The notes under the pieces are model-generated. The model was not told the origin of the DNA. It did not search any database and saw only the letters and a list, made by a program, of their open reading frames with translations. Both the position numbers and the translations under genes were made by a program. Of a DNA stretch of 64,000 nt, positions 50,565 to 58,725 are shown in pieces. Position 1 is the stretch's first letter. Each line of letters opens with the position of its first letter. This DNA comes from Streptomyces roseirectus (GTDB taxonomy: Bacteria > Actinomycetota > Actinomycetes > Streptomycetales > Streptomycetaceae): contig NZ_CP060828.1 in assembly GCF_014489635.1 (NCBI RefSeq), forward strand, positions 8,296,001 to 8,360,000, given 5' to 3'.

Positions 50565-52141
50565 CGCGTCGTACTCCTCGACAGGCGTTTCGGGGCCGTC
50601 CGCCCGGAAGGGACGGGGCGCCGGGTGGTGTGCAGCAGGGAGGCCCAGGCGGCGGTCGACGTGAAGTCCTGACCGCCCGAGGGGAGGACGTCCAGCACGA
50701 CGCGGTCGGGCCGCACCAGGACCGCGTCCGCGCGTCCGCCGCGCAGCCAGGCCGCGAGGGTGCCGTCGTCACCGAGGTCGGCCACGCAGCGCGCGCGTAT
50801 GCCGAGGCTGTGGGCGAGCGCGGTCAGGGAGGGGCCGGGTTCGGTGGCGGTCAGTACGGTGAAGGAGTCGCCGAGCAGTTCGTCGAGACGGGTACGCCGT
50901 CCGTCGACGCTCACCCACGGTTGGGGGCAGTGCGTGCCCGCCAGGCGTCGGCGGACCCCGCGCCACACCAGCGGTCCGGCGGTCAGGGGCGGGCTGAGGT
51001 CGCGGCCGGCCAGCTCGGTCAGGCCGGGTATGCGGCAGGCGGCGGCCAGCGCCCGCCGGCGGAGCGCGGCGGCACCGTCCTGGCCGCCGGTCATGGCCCA
51101 GCCCATGGCGACCGCGAGGCGGACCACATGCCGTGCGTGCGGCTTGCGTTCGCTCTCGTAGGTGTCCAACAGCCGTTCGTCGCCGCCCTGCTGGAGGACG
51201 CGGGCGAGTTTCCAGGTGAGGTTGTAGGCGTCCCGCAGCCCTGAGCACAGGCCCTGGCCGACGAACGGCGGGGTGAGGTGGGCGGCGTCGCCGAGCAGGA
51301 AGACCCGTCCGTCGCGCCAGCGGTCGGCGACGCGGGCCCGGAAGGTGTACCGCGTCTCGCGGACGACCTCGAAGTCACCGTCGTACGAGGGCGGCAGCCA
51401 CGGGGTGACCAGCTCACGGACCGTCTCTTGTCCTTCCCCGAGCCTGAACTCCCAGCGGTAGCGGTTCTCGCTCACGCGCATGAAGGTGGCCGGACGGGCC
51501 GGGTCGCAGATCTGGTCGACGCCTTCCCAGCAGCGGACGGGGCCCGTCGTGTCGACGTCGATGACCGTCCAGCGTTCCTCGAAGCGCAGGTCCTCCCACG
51601 CGCCGCCGATCGCCTCGCGGGTGAGGCTGCCCGCGCCGTCGCAGCCGAGGACCGCGTCGGCCCACAGCTCGTGGTCGCCGGTGCCGTCGCGGTAGGTGAC
51701 ACGGACGGGGCCGGCGGAGTCGGGGCCGACGCCGGTGACCTCCACACCACCGCGCAGTTCGCACTCGGGGCGCCGGGCCAGGGCGTCGCGCAGTACGCGT
51801 TCCAGCTCGGGCTGGTCGAACATGCTGGTCTGCGGGTAGCCGTGCAGGCCGTGCCGGGTGCGCGGGAACTCTGCCATCACCCGGTGCCGGGCGTCCAGCA
51901 GCCGCAGTCCCTTCGCCGGGCGGGAGATCGCGGTGAACTCCTCACCGACGCCCGCCGCTTGGAGGATCCGGCGGACCTCGTCATCGGCCGCGACGGCGCG
52001 GGGGAGGGGGTAGACGTCCTGGTGGCGTTCGAGGACGACGCTGCGGACGCCGCGCCGGGCCAGGAGAAGGGCGGCGGTCACGCCCACCGGCCCGGCCCCG
52101 ACGATCACGACGGGCACACGTGCGGCTTCATCGACGGTCAT
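50561..52141 (-). CDS. FAD-dependent aromatic hydroxylase, MhpA type
   Basis: A 526-residue class A flavoprotein monooxygenase. FAD-binding VVIVGAGPVGVTAALLLARR is at the N-terminus, DG motif AVLGCDGAGSLTREA mid-protein, and GRVFLLGDAAHLTPPFVGQG near residue 285. It resembles 3-(3-hydroxyphenyl)propionate hydroxylase and related enzymes that add a hydroxyl to a phenolic ring to make a catechol. ATG 52139-52141. It lies between the FAH-family hydrolase and the acetoacetyl-CoA synthetase in one operon. Confidence 0.88.
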   Translation of the reverse strand: MTVDEAARVPVVIVGAGPVGVTAALLLARRGVRSVVLERHQDVYPLPRAVAADDEVRRILQAAGVGEEFTAISRPAKGLRLLDARHRVMAEFPRTRHGLHGYPQTSMFDQPELERVLRDALARRPECELRGGVEVTGVGPDSAGPVRVTYRDGTGDHELWADAVLGCDGAGSLTREAIGGAWEDLRFEERWTVIDVDTTGPVRCWEGVDQICDPARPATFMRVSENRYRWEFRLGEGQETVRELVTPWLPPSYDGDFEVVRETRYTFRARVADRWRDGRVFLLGDAAHLTPPFVGQGLCSGLRDAYNLTWKLARVLQQGGDERLLDTYESERKPHARHVVRLAVAMGWAMTGGQDGAAALRRRALAAACRIPGLTELAGRDLSPPLTAGPLVWRGVRRRLAGTHCPQPWVSVDGRRTRLDELLGDSFTVLTATEPGPSLTALAHSLGIRARCVADLGDDGTLAAWLRGGRADAVLVRPDRVVLDVLPSGGQDFTSTAAWASLLHTTRRPVPSGRTAPKRLSRSTTR

Positions 52142-52160
52142 GTGCGGCTCACCTCGGATG

Positions 52161-53099
52161 TCAGTTCGCGGCCGCGACGGGCGTGCGCTGCTCGCCGAGG
52201 TCGATGCGGCCGTCGGGGGTCGCGATCGTCGCCGTGATCACGTCGCCCGGATTCAGGTAGTGCGGGTTCTTCGCCTGGCTCCTGAAGAACGCCTTCCATT
52301 TCACGGCGGGCGGCAGCAGCGCGCCGATCTTCTCGACGGCCTTCGGCGGCGCCTTCAGGGCCGTGCCGCCGGGGGTGCCGGTGAGCAGCAGATCGCCGGC
52401 GTCCAGGGTCTGGAAGCGGGCCAGCAGGGTGAGTGCCCGCGCCGGGCGGACGATCATGTCGGCCAGGGTGCGGTCCTGGCGCGGCTCGCCGTTGACACTC
52501 AACCTCAGCCGCAGGTCCAGGAGATGGGCGAAGTCCTCCGGCTCCAGCAACGACAGGTACGGACCGGTCGGCGTGAAGGTGGGGTACGACTTGCTCTCGT
52601 AGAACTGTGTCTTGGTCAGCTGCACCTCACGGGCGCTGACGTCGTTGGTGATCACCAGCCCGGCGACGTACGACGGCAGGTCCCGCTCCTCGACGACGGT
52701 GCCGACGGGCAGCGGCGCGCCCATGACGAGGCCCAACTCGATCTCGTAGTCGAGGAATTTCACGTGCGACGGCCGGACGACGGCGTCGCCGGGGCCGCTG
52801 ACCGAGCCGGACGCCTTGCGGAAGAAGGCGGGCGGGATGTCGCCGGTGAAGCCCGAATCGCGGGCGTGGCTGCGGTAGTTGACCATCTGGGCGACCACCC
52901 GGCAGGGGGTGGTGACCGGTGAGAGGGCAGCCAGGTCGGCGACGGGTGTGCCCGCCTCGCCTGAGAGGGCCGCCTCTCGTACGGCGTCGCGGTCGGCCAG
53001 CAGCTCGGCGGTGGTGGCGGCCTTGGTCTCGACGGGGACGGCGCGGTCACCGAGGACCGCCCACCAGCCGTCGGCGGTGCGCAGGACGTTCGTACTCAT
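52161..53099 (-). CDS. fumarylacetoacetate hydrolase-family protein
   Basis: A 312-residue FAH-superfamily enzyme. The metal-binding signature is FLDYEIELGLVMG (Glu-x-Glu), with ITNDVSAREVQLTK downstream and the late GDLLLTGTPGGTA. Members hydrolyse or decarboxylate beta-diketo or keto acids from aromatic ring cleavage. ATG 53097-53099. It follows the dioxygenase by 28 bases and probably acts on the product of ring opening. Confidence 0.9.
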   Translation of the reverse strand: MSTNVLRTADGWWAVLGDRAVPVETKAATTAELLADRDAVREAALSGEAGTPVADLAALSPVTTPCRVVAQMVNYRSHARDSGFTGDIPPAFFRKASGSVSGPGDAVVRPSHVKFLDYEIELGLVMGAPLPVGTVVEERDLPSYVAGLVITNDVSAREVQLTKTQFYESKSYPTFTPTGPYLSLLEPEDFAHLLDLRLRLSVNGEPRQDRTLADMIVRPARALTLLARFQTLDAGDLLLTGTPGGTALKAPPKAVEKIGALLPPAVKWKAFFRSQAKNPHYLNPGDVITATIATPDGRIDLGEQRTPVAAAN

Positions 53100-53127
53100 G
53101 TCGTTGCCTTCATCAGGGGGGTCGGGT

Positions 53128-54270
53128 TCAGGATTTGGCGGCCTTGAGCAGGCCGAACAGTCGTGCCGGGTCCATCTCGTTGTCGCCGCGCAGGGCCTCG
53201 ACGACATCGCGGACCCGCTGCGGGGAAGGGCTCGCGCCGAGGAAGTCGCGGGTGGCCGGCGGGCCCCACTGGGCGAGGCCGCTGGTCGACATGGGCGCCC
53301 AGCCGGGCTCGACGTCGCAGGAGAACAGGTCGCCGTCGGCGAAGTGCTCCAGCATGAAGTGGTCGGGGTCGCGCCAGTAGTCGAAGAGCTGACTGCCCTG
53401 GATGTGCCGGCCGATGCCCCAACTGCGCTTGTATCCGCGCTCCTTGAGGTATTCGCCGCCGGCCGCGATGGAGTCCAGATCGGTGACCTGGTAGGCGGAG
53501 TGGACGTATCCGGTGCCCGGCCCGAGGTGCATGGCCAGGGTGTGGTGGTCGGCCGGCACGCCGCCGAGGTCGCAGCGGATGAACGCCATCGTGGGACCGC
53601 GTCCGCGCTGCCCGTCCAGGAACAGGAAGTCGGACACGATCATCCCGAGGGTGTCCAGGTACCAGTCCAGGGCCCGGCCGAACACCCGCGTCTCCAGCAC
53701 CACATGGCCGAGCCGCTGGATGCGGGACGGCTCCCGAGGCGGCCGCTGGGTGGCGTTGGTACGCCGGTGATCCGTGCCGAAGTTGAGCAGCAGTGGCCGC
53801 TGTTCCGGCAGTGCGGGAAGCGGTGCGGCGCAGTGCACGACCCGGACCGGGAAGCCCGACGGGTCGAGCAGGTCGACCGCCTTGCCGCCGCCGGGAACGT
53901 CGGCGTCCCGCACGGACGATCCGGTGGCGCGGGCCAGCCGGTCCAGGTCGCCCCGCTCGGCGGCGCGGAACGCCGGACCGATGAAGCGGGACGTACGGCC
54001 GCGTCGGATCACCATGCAGGGCGAGCCGGCGAAGGTGCCGCGCAGCCACAGCTCGCTCGCGGTGCGGGCGGCGACGCCGAAGCCGAAGTCGCGGGCGAAG
54101 ACCTCCGCCCGGTCCAGGTCGGGCTTCTCGAACTCCAGCCAGGCCAGGTCGGCCACCTTGATCGCGGGGTTCCGGGAGCGGCCGGGGTGTTCGCCGCGCA
54201 GGGCGCCCTGCGCGCTGTGGAGGTTCTGGTGGGCCGTGATGACGTCCCCGTCGACGCGTGTTTCAGACAT
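53128..54270 (-). CDS. type I extradiol (VOC) ring-cleavage dioxygenase
   Basis: A 380-residue two-domain vicinal-oxygen-chelate protein. Candidate iron ligands lie in LGHVVLETRV, YVHSAYQVTDLD and FMLEHFADGDLF (His, His, Glu order in the C-terminal half), matching 2,3-dihydroxybiphenyl-type dioxygenases. It would cleave a catechol next to its hydroxyls. ATG 54268-54270. It is first gene of the catabolic operon and faces a TetR gene across two palindromes. Confidence 0.88.
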   Translation of the reverse strand: MSETRVDGDVITAHQNLHSAQGALRGEHPGRSRNPAIKVADLAWLEFEKPDLDRAEVFARDFGFGVAARTASELWLRGTFAGSPCMVIRRGRTSRFIGPAFRAAERGDLDRLARATGSSVRDADVPGGGKAVDLLDPSGFPVRVVHCAAPLPALPEQRPLLLNFGTDHRRTNATQRPPREPSRIQRLGHVVLETRVFGRALDWYLDTLGMIVSDFLFLDGQRGRGPTMAFIRCDLGGVPADHHTLAMHLGPGTGYVHSAYQVTDLDSIAAGGEYLKERGYKRSWGIGRHIQGSQLFDYWRDPDHFMLEHFADGDLFSCDVEPGWAPMSTSGLAQWGPPATRDFLGASPSPQRVRDVVEALRGDNEMDPARLFGLLKAAKS

Positions 54271-54293
54271 GGTGCCCTCCGAGCGGCATTGCC

Positions 54294-54365
54294 TTGATGA
54301 GGAAATCATCAACTGTGACTGTTTCATCGTCAAGGCGTTCACCGCGGTAAATGATGAATTCATCA
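54294..54365. promoter_or_regulatory. two palindromic TetR operators before the aromatic operon
   Basis: TTGATGA-GGAAA-TCATCAA (54294-54312) and TGATGAATTCATCA (54352-54365, perfect 14-bp palindrome) share the TGATGA/TCATCA half-site. They lie in the gap between the divergent dioxygenase and TetR genes in an AT-rich stretch, one near each start. Repressor binding is inferred. Confidence 0.65.
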
Positions 54366-54405
54366 GGACTGCGATCCCCTTCGTCCCGGCGGGTAGGCTT
54401 TGCGC

Positions 54406-55041
54406 ATGTCTACGTCAGCCCCGCCCAGCAACCGGTTCGAGCGGCGTCGTGCGGAGACCCGCAGGGCTCTCGTGCGAGCGGCCCGGCAGATCCTCGCCGA
54501 GAGCGGCGACACCGGCGCGAGCATCCAGACGATCGCCGAGCGCGCGGACGTCGGCTTCGGCTCCTTCTACAACCACTTCGACTCCAAGACGGAGCTGTTC
54601 GAGGCGGCGGTGGCCGACGCTCTTGAGGAGTTCGGCCAGGCGTTCGACGAGGGCCTGACGGGGATCGACGACCCGGCGGAGCTGCTTGCGGCCGGCTTCC
54701 GGCTGAGCGCGCGCATGGCCGACTCCCACCCGGAGCTGATGCAGGTCCTGCGCCGTCGCGGTCTCGGTCACGTCCACTCGGCCAACGGCCTGGGCCGCCG
54801 GGCACTGCGGGATCTCCAGGTCGGCATCGCCTCGGGCCGCTTCGCCCCCCTCGACCCCGTGGTCGCCCTGTCCGCACTGGGCGGCACCCTGCTGTCCCTG
54901 GTGGAGCTGCGTTTCGCCCGCCCCGAGGTGGACGGCGACGAGGCCGCGGCCGACCTCGCCGAGATGGTCCTGCGGATGCTGGGCCTGCCCGCGGACGACG
55001 CCCGCGAGATCGCCCGACGCCCCTTGCCCGACGCCGCCTGA
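54406..55041 (+). CDS. TetR-family regulator of the aromatic operon
   Basis: A 211-residue TetR protein. HTH region ALVRAARQILAESGDTGASI, then ADVGFGSFYNHFDSKTELFE, with an all-helical ligand domain after. ATG 54406. It is divergent from the dioxygenase-led operon with 135 bases between, so it most likely represses that operon and itself, released by an aromatic substrate or intermediate. Confidence 0.9.
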   Translation: MSTSAPPSNRFERRRAETRRALVRAARQILAESGDTGASIQTIAERADVGFGSFYNHFDSKTELFEAAVADALEEFGQAFDEGLTGIDDPAELLAAGFRLSARMADSHPELMQVLRRRGLGHVHSANGLGRRALRDLQVGIASGRFAPLDPVVALSALGGTLLSLVELRFARPEVDGDEAAADLAEMVLRMLGLPADDAREIARRPLPDAA

Positions 55042-55043
55042 CC

Positions 55044-55826
55044 TCACGCGGACGACGAGTCCGGGTGGAACGTGACCGAGCGGCCCGTGAAGCGGGCGTC
55101 GATCCCGTCCTCGGTGGTGGTGACCGACCGCAGCCGGAGCCCTTCGGGCACGTTCCGCAGCGGAATGGGCTCGTCCAGGGCCTTGTCGAGCAGTGATCTC
55201 AGCGGAGGGGGCGGTTCACCCTGCTCCGCGCGTACGTCCGTGAAGGCGAGACGGTTGCCGTCGGCCGCCGAGACGGCCGCGCTCACGGTCACGTCGCCGA
55301 CGAACGGCAGACTCGCGGTCGCGTCGACCCGGCCGGGCCCGTCCCCGGGTGACACCCGCACGCCGAGCGCGCTCGACACGTCCGCGTACGACAGGAACGC
55401 GGTCGCCGTGACGCCGTCCGCGTGAGCCTCGTCGGCGCTCCCCGAGGTCTTCAGCCCGTCCATCCCGACCGTCAGCCTCGTCACCGGGAGCGGCCGGGTG
55501 GTGCCGTCGGCCGGAATGTCGTGGGCGGTCAGGTCGACATGGTCCAGGCTGCCCGCGGCCAGTTGGTTCAGTACGGGAAAGCCCCTGACGTGCACCGACG
55601 GCCGATCGGCGGTTCCCATGCCGTCCTGGAACGCCTCGGCCGTACGGCTCTCCGCGTGAGCCGCGGCGATCCGGTCGACCGAGACTCCGCCGACCAGCAG
55701 GGCCACCAGGGACGCGGCGGTGATGATCATGCGCCGCCTGGTCCGGGCCGGAGGGCTCGCGTATACGGAGCCGTCGCCGTAGTAGGGCTCGCCGACGTAC
55801 TCCTTGTCGCGGTGGGACTGGTACAT
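55044..55826 (-). CDS. DUF2993/LmeA-like exported protein
   Basis: A 260-residue protein with a 33-residue charged N-terminus, one membrane anchor (RRMIITAASLVALLVGGVSV) and an extracytoplasmic domain with FPVLNQLAAGSLDHVDLTAH and LPVTRLTVGMDGL, the pattern of DUF2993/LmeA phospholipid-binding proteins. These act in envelope lipid or lipoglycan assembly. Its stop is 2 bases from the convergent TetR stop. Confidence 0.8.
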   Translation of the reverse strand: MYQSHRDKEYVGEPYYGDGSVYASPPARTRRRMIITAASLVALLVGGVSVDRIAAAHAESRTAEAFQDGMGTADRPSVHVRGFPVLNQLAAGSLDHVDLTAHDIPADGTTRPLPVTRLTVGMDGLKTSGSADEAHADGVTATAFLSYADVSSALGVRVSPGDGPGRVDATASLPFVGDVTVSAAVSAADGNRLAFTDVRAEQGEPPPPLRSLLDKALDEPIPLRNVPEGLRLRSVTTTEDGIDARFTGRSVTFHPDSSSA

Positions 55827-55863
55827 GGTTCTCCTCTTCGGGTGGTGCTTGGTAGGTGCGCGC

Positions 55864-56502
55864 CTACGCGGCGTCGCCCGCGGGGTGGACGAGTCCGTGG
55901 ACGCACGCCGCGGCGCTGTCTCCGGCCACGCCCATCGCGATCAGGGCGGCGGTCGCGGTGCCGGTGCCGTCGTCACTCCAGGCCTCGCTGTTCACGCAGT
56001 CGAGAAGCCCCAGCAGGTGCCCCTCCAGCGCCCGGGTCAGGACGACCGGGGGGATGCCGGTCTGGAAGGCGCCCTGCCGTTGCCCCCGGCCGATGATCGC
56101 CTCCGCCATGTCCCGCGCGGGGGCCGGGACTTCAGCCGGCCGATCGGCCCCGAGGTCCTGGGGAGCGAGGCGGAGCAGGATGCGGTGGCGATCTCCGACG
56201 GGCCACACCGCGAGGACGAAGCGCGCCAGCTCCGTGACGGCGTCCGCGGTCGGTGCGCGCGGGGCCGCGAGCGCCTGCCGCAAGGCCCACGTGGCCTCCT
56301 CCACCAGCCCCTCCATCAGTGCGGCCCGGCCGTTGAAGTGGCCGTAAACCGTACGGCGTACCACCCCTGCCGCCTCGGCGATGTCACCGAGGCTGCTGTC
56401 GGGGTCGCGCCCGAGTTCCTGCCGGGCCGCCTCCAGGATGCGGGCCCGCGTGAGCAGGGCGCGGCTGCGTTCCGGGGCGGCTGCCAGGTGTGCGTGGATC
56501 AT
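55864..56502 (-). CDS. TetR-family regulator A (divergent to MFS exporter)
   Basis: A 212-residue TetR protein. HTH ARILEAARQELGRDPDSSLG, then AGVVRRTVYGHFNGRAALME. It is clearly related to the TetR at 60761-61387 (shared ARQELGR, GVVRRT, GHF.GRAAL, LAVWPVGDR/LALWPVGDR). ATG 56500-56502. It is divergent from a DHA2 exporter and an operator cluster lies between. Confidence 0.9.
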   Translation of the reverse strand: MIHAHLAAAPERSRALLTRARILEAARQELGRDPDSSLGDIAEAAGVVRRTVYGHFNGRAALMEGLVEEATWALRQALAAPRAPTADAVTELARFVLAVWPVGDRHRILLRLAPQDLGADRPAEVPAPARDMAEAIIGRGQRQGAFQTGIPPVVLTRALEGHLLGLLDCVNSEAWSDDGTGTATAALIAMGVAGDSAAACVHGLVHPAGDAA

Positions 56503-56540
56503 GTCGAACCTCCAGTGGACGGGGGAGGGCGACTCGATAG

Positions 56541-56595
56541 TTGCACATCGACGGGCAATAAACTAGTCTGCACATTAACGGGCAATTAGTTGCCC
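56541..56595. promoter_or_regulatory. operator cluster in the TetR-A/MFS promoter
   Basis: TTGCACATCGACGGGCAA (56541-56558) and CTGCACATTAACGGGCAA (56568-56585) are imperfect palindromes of the same design, 27 bp apart, and GGGCAA-TTAG-TTGCCC (56580-56595) is a perfect inverted repeat overlapping the second. A related copy precedes the PASTA kinase gene at 60669-60686. Binding by the TetR proteins is inferred. Confidence 0.6.
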
Positions 56596-56688
56596 CTGGT
56601 GCCGAGCCTTCTTGGTCCCACGTGCACCGATCCCATCGATTCCGCACCCCCGAAGCCTCCGCTTCACCTCCTGCCGAGGAGCCCCGCC

Positions 56689-58302
56689 ATGCCGCTCTTT
56701 CCGAACACACCCGTCGAGAAGATGACGGAGCCCTACCACCGCCGCTGGTGGGCCCTGCTGGTTCTGTGTCTGAGCCTGCTGATCGTCGTCATGGCGAACA
56801 CGTCACTGATCGTGGCCGCCCCCGACATGACCAAGGACCTCGGGCTGAGCAGCAGCGACCTGCAGTGGGTCATCGACGGCTACACCGTCCCCTACGCCGC
56901 GCTGATGCTGGTGCTGGGCGCGATCGGCGACAAGTACAGCCGCCGTGGCGCCCTCGTCCTCGGCCTGCTGATCTTCGCCGGAGGCTCGGTGATGGGCGGC
57001 CTGGTCGACGAGACGAACCTCGTCATCACGGCCCGCGCGATCATGGGGGTCGGCGCCGCCGTCGTCATGCCGGCCACCCTCTCGCTGCTGGTCGCGATCT
57101 TCCCGCGCGCCGAGCGCGCCAAGGCGATCACCGCCTGGTCCGCGACCTCCGGTCTCGCCATCGCCGCCGGTCCACTGACCGCCGGCTGGCTGCTGGAGAA
57201 CCACGCCTGGGGCTCGACGTTCCTGATGAACGTCCCCCTGGCCGTCCTCGGCGTCGTCGGCGCGCTGCTGCTCGTACCGCCGTCGAAGGCGGAGGACATG
57301 GGCCGGATCGACTACGTCGGCGGTCTGCTGTCGATCGTCTCGGTCGGCTCCCTGGTCTACGCGACCATCGAGGGCCCGCACTTCGGCTGGGGCACCGGCC
57401 CGATCACCGCGGCCGTCGTCGCCGGTGTGGGCCTGCTGGCCTTCGTCGCCTGGGAGTTGAAGCACCCCAACCCCATGCTGAACGTGCGCAAGTTCGCCGA
57501 GCGTCCCTTCAGCGGCTCGATGCTCGCGGTGCTGTTCTTCTTCTTCGGCACCTTCGGCTCGATCTACTACTCCACCCAGTTCCTGCAGTTCGTCCTCGGC
57601 TACGACGCCCTGGAGACCGGCATCCGCCTGCTGCCGCTGGCCGGAGCCGTCTTCGTCGGCGCCGCCGTCACCGGCAAGCTGGCTCCGAAGCTCGGTGTGA
57701 AGACCGTGGTGGGCAGCGGCATGGTGATCGGCACCGTGGGCGTCTTCCTGCTCACCCGGATCGACTCCGGCTCCGCCTACACCGACTTCCTGGCCCCGCT
57801 GCTGCTGCTCGGCTTCGCCATCGGCCTGAGCCTGTCCCCGGCCACCGACACCATCATGGGCTCCTTCCCCGAGTCGGAACTGGGCGTCGGCGGCGGCGCC
57901 AACGACACCGCCCTGGAACTCGGCGCCTCGCTGGGCATCGCCATCCTCGGCTCGCTGCTCGCCACGTCCTACAAGGACAAGCTCACCGACCTGGCCGGCG
58001 GCCACCTCCCGGCCGAGGCCATGGACGTCGCCAAGGACTCCGTCGGCGGTGGCATCGCGGTCGCCGAGCAGGTCGCCAAGAACCCCCAGGGCGGTGCCGA
58101 GCAGGCCCAGACCCTGCTCGGAGCGGTCCACGAGTCCTTCGCCCACGCCATCGCCCACACCAGCCTCATCGGCGGCATCATCATGGCCGTCGGAACCCTG
58201 ATCGTCGTCGCCGTCCTGCCCGGCCGGGGGCACACCACCAGGCACGGTGAGGAAGAAGCGACGCCGGCGACCGAGGAGCAGGCCGAGACCATGGGCGCCT
58301 GA
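56689..58302 (+). CDS. MFS exporter, DHA2 (14-TM) type
   Basis: A 537-residue drug-exporter-type transporter. LVVLCLSLLIVV-like first helix (LLVLCLSLLIVVMANTSLIV), LQWVIDGYTVPYAALMLVLG, motif A GAIGDKYSRRGALVLG, GVGAAVVMPATLSLLVAIFP and NDTALELGASLGIAILGSLL are typical of actinobacterial DHA2 pumps. GAGGAG precedes ATG 56689. A C-terminal soluble tail is Glu-rich. Expression is probably controlled by TetR-A. Two terminators follow. Confidence 0.92.
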   Translation: MPLFPNTPVEKMTEPYHRRWWALLVLCLSLLIVVMANTSLIVAAPDMTKDLGLSSSDLQWVIDGYTVPYAALMLVLGAIGDKYSRRGALVLGLLIFAGGSVMGGLVDETNLVITARAIMGVGAAVVMPATLSLLVAIFPRAERAKAITAWSATSGLAIAAGPLTAGWLLENHAWGSTFLMNVPLAVLGVVGALLLVPPSKAEDMGRIDYVGGLLSIVSVGSLVYATIEGPHFGWGTGPITAAVVAGVGLLAFVAWELKHPNPMLNVRKFAERPFSGSMLAVLFFFFGTFGSIYYSTQFLQFVLGYDALETGIRLLPLAGAVFVGAAVTGKLAPKLGVKTVVGSGMVIGTVGVFLLTRIDSGSAYTDFLAPLLLLGFAIGLSLSPATDTIMGSFPESELGVGGGANDTALELGASLGIAILGSLLATSYKDKLTDLAGGHLPAEAMDVAKDSVGGGIAVAEQVAKNPQGGAEQAQTLLGAVHESFAHAIAHTSLIGGIIMAVGTLIVVAVLPGRGHTTRHGEEEATPATEEQAETMGA

Positions 58303-58314
58303 GCCCTGTACACC

Positions 58315-58342
58315 GGAGGCCGGAATCTGGATTCCGGCCTCC
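58315..58342. terminator. hairpin after the MFS gene
   Basis: GGAGGCCGGAAT-CTGG-ATTCCGGCCTCC is a perfect 12-bp stem with a 4-base loop, 13 bases after the MFS stop. It has no U tract. It is probably a first, incomplete terminator. Confidence 0.65.
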
Positions 58343-58385
58343 TCCACCCCCAGGACGGGCCGTGCCTTGAGCGGCGCACGGCCCC

Positions 58386-58427
58386 GGGACGGTGCCGGGA
58401 GGGGACACCCGGCACCGTCCCTTTTTT
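58386..58427 (+). terminator. rho-independent terminator of the MFS gene
   Basis: GGGACGGTGCCGGG and CCCGGCACCGTCCC form a 14-bp perfect stem with an 8-base loop, followed by six T. It is a strong intrinsic terminator on the plus strand. From 58428 to 58668 I see no gene or further element. Confidence 0.88.
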
Positions 58428-58668
58428 GGTTGTTCGTCCCGGGTGGCTGGGGTGGCGTTCAGTGGACCTCCGAGGTGACCCCGACCGGGCCCGGTTCCAG
58501 GGTGATGGTCGAAGATCAGGCGCTGAAGACGCGTCCGCCGGGCTGCTCGCGGTGGAGCGCACTGCGCAGGCGCCATTCAGGGGCCGGGAGTCCGGGCGGG
58601 ACGACGGCGCTCTCGCCGAACCCCGTCAGCAGCTCACTGAGTGACCTTCCCGAGGAAGACGGCAAAGG

Positions 58669-58698
58669 GCCCTCAGCCGGGCGTGGCCGGCTGAGGGC
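58669..58698 (-). terminator. hairpin terminator of the PASTA kinase gene
   Basis: GCCCTCAGCCGG-GCGTGG-CCGGCTGAGGGC is a perfect 12-bp stem, about 28 bases past the kinase stop. Reading on the minus strand it is followed by CCTTTG, a weak T tract. With the plus-strand terminator it insulates the convergent MFS and kinase genes. Confidence 0.7.
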
Positions 58699-58725
58699 TC
58701 GATGCTGTCCGGTGTCAGCGACGTC

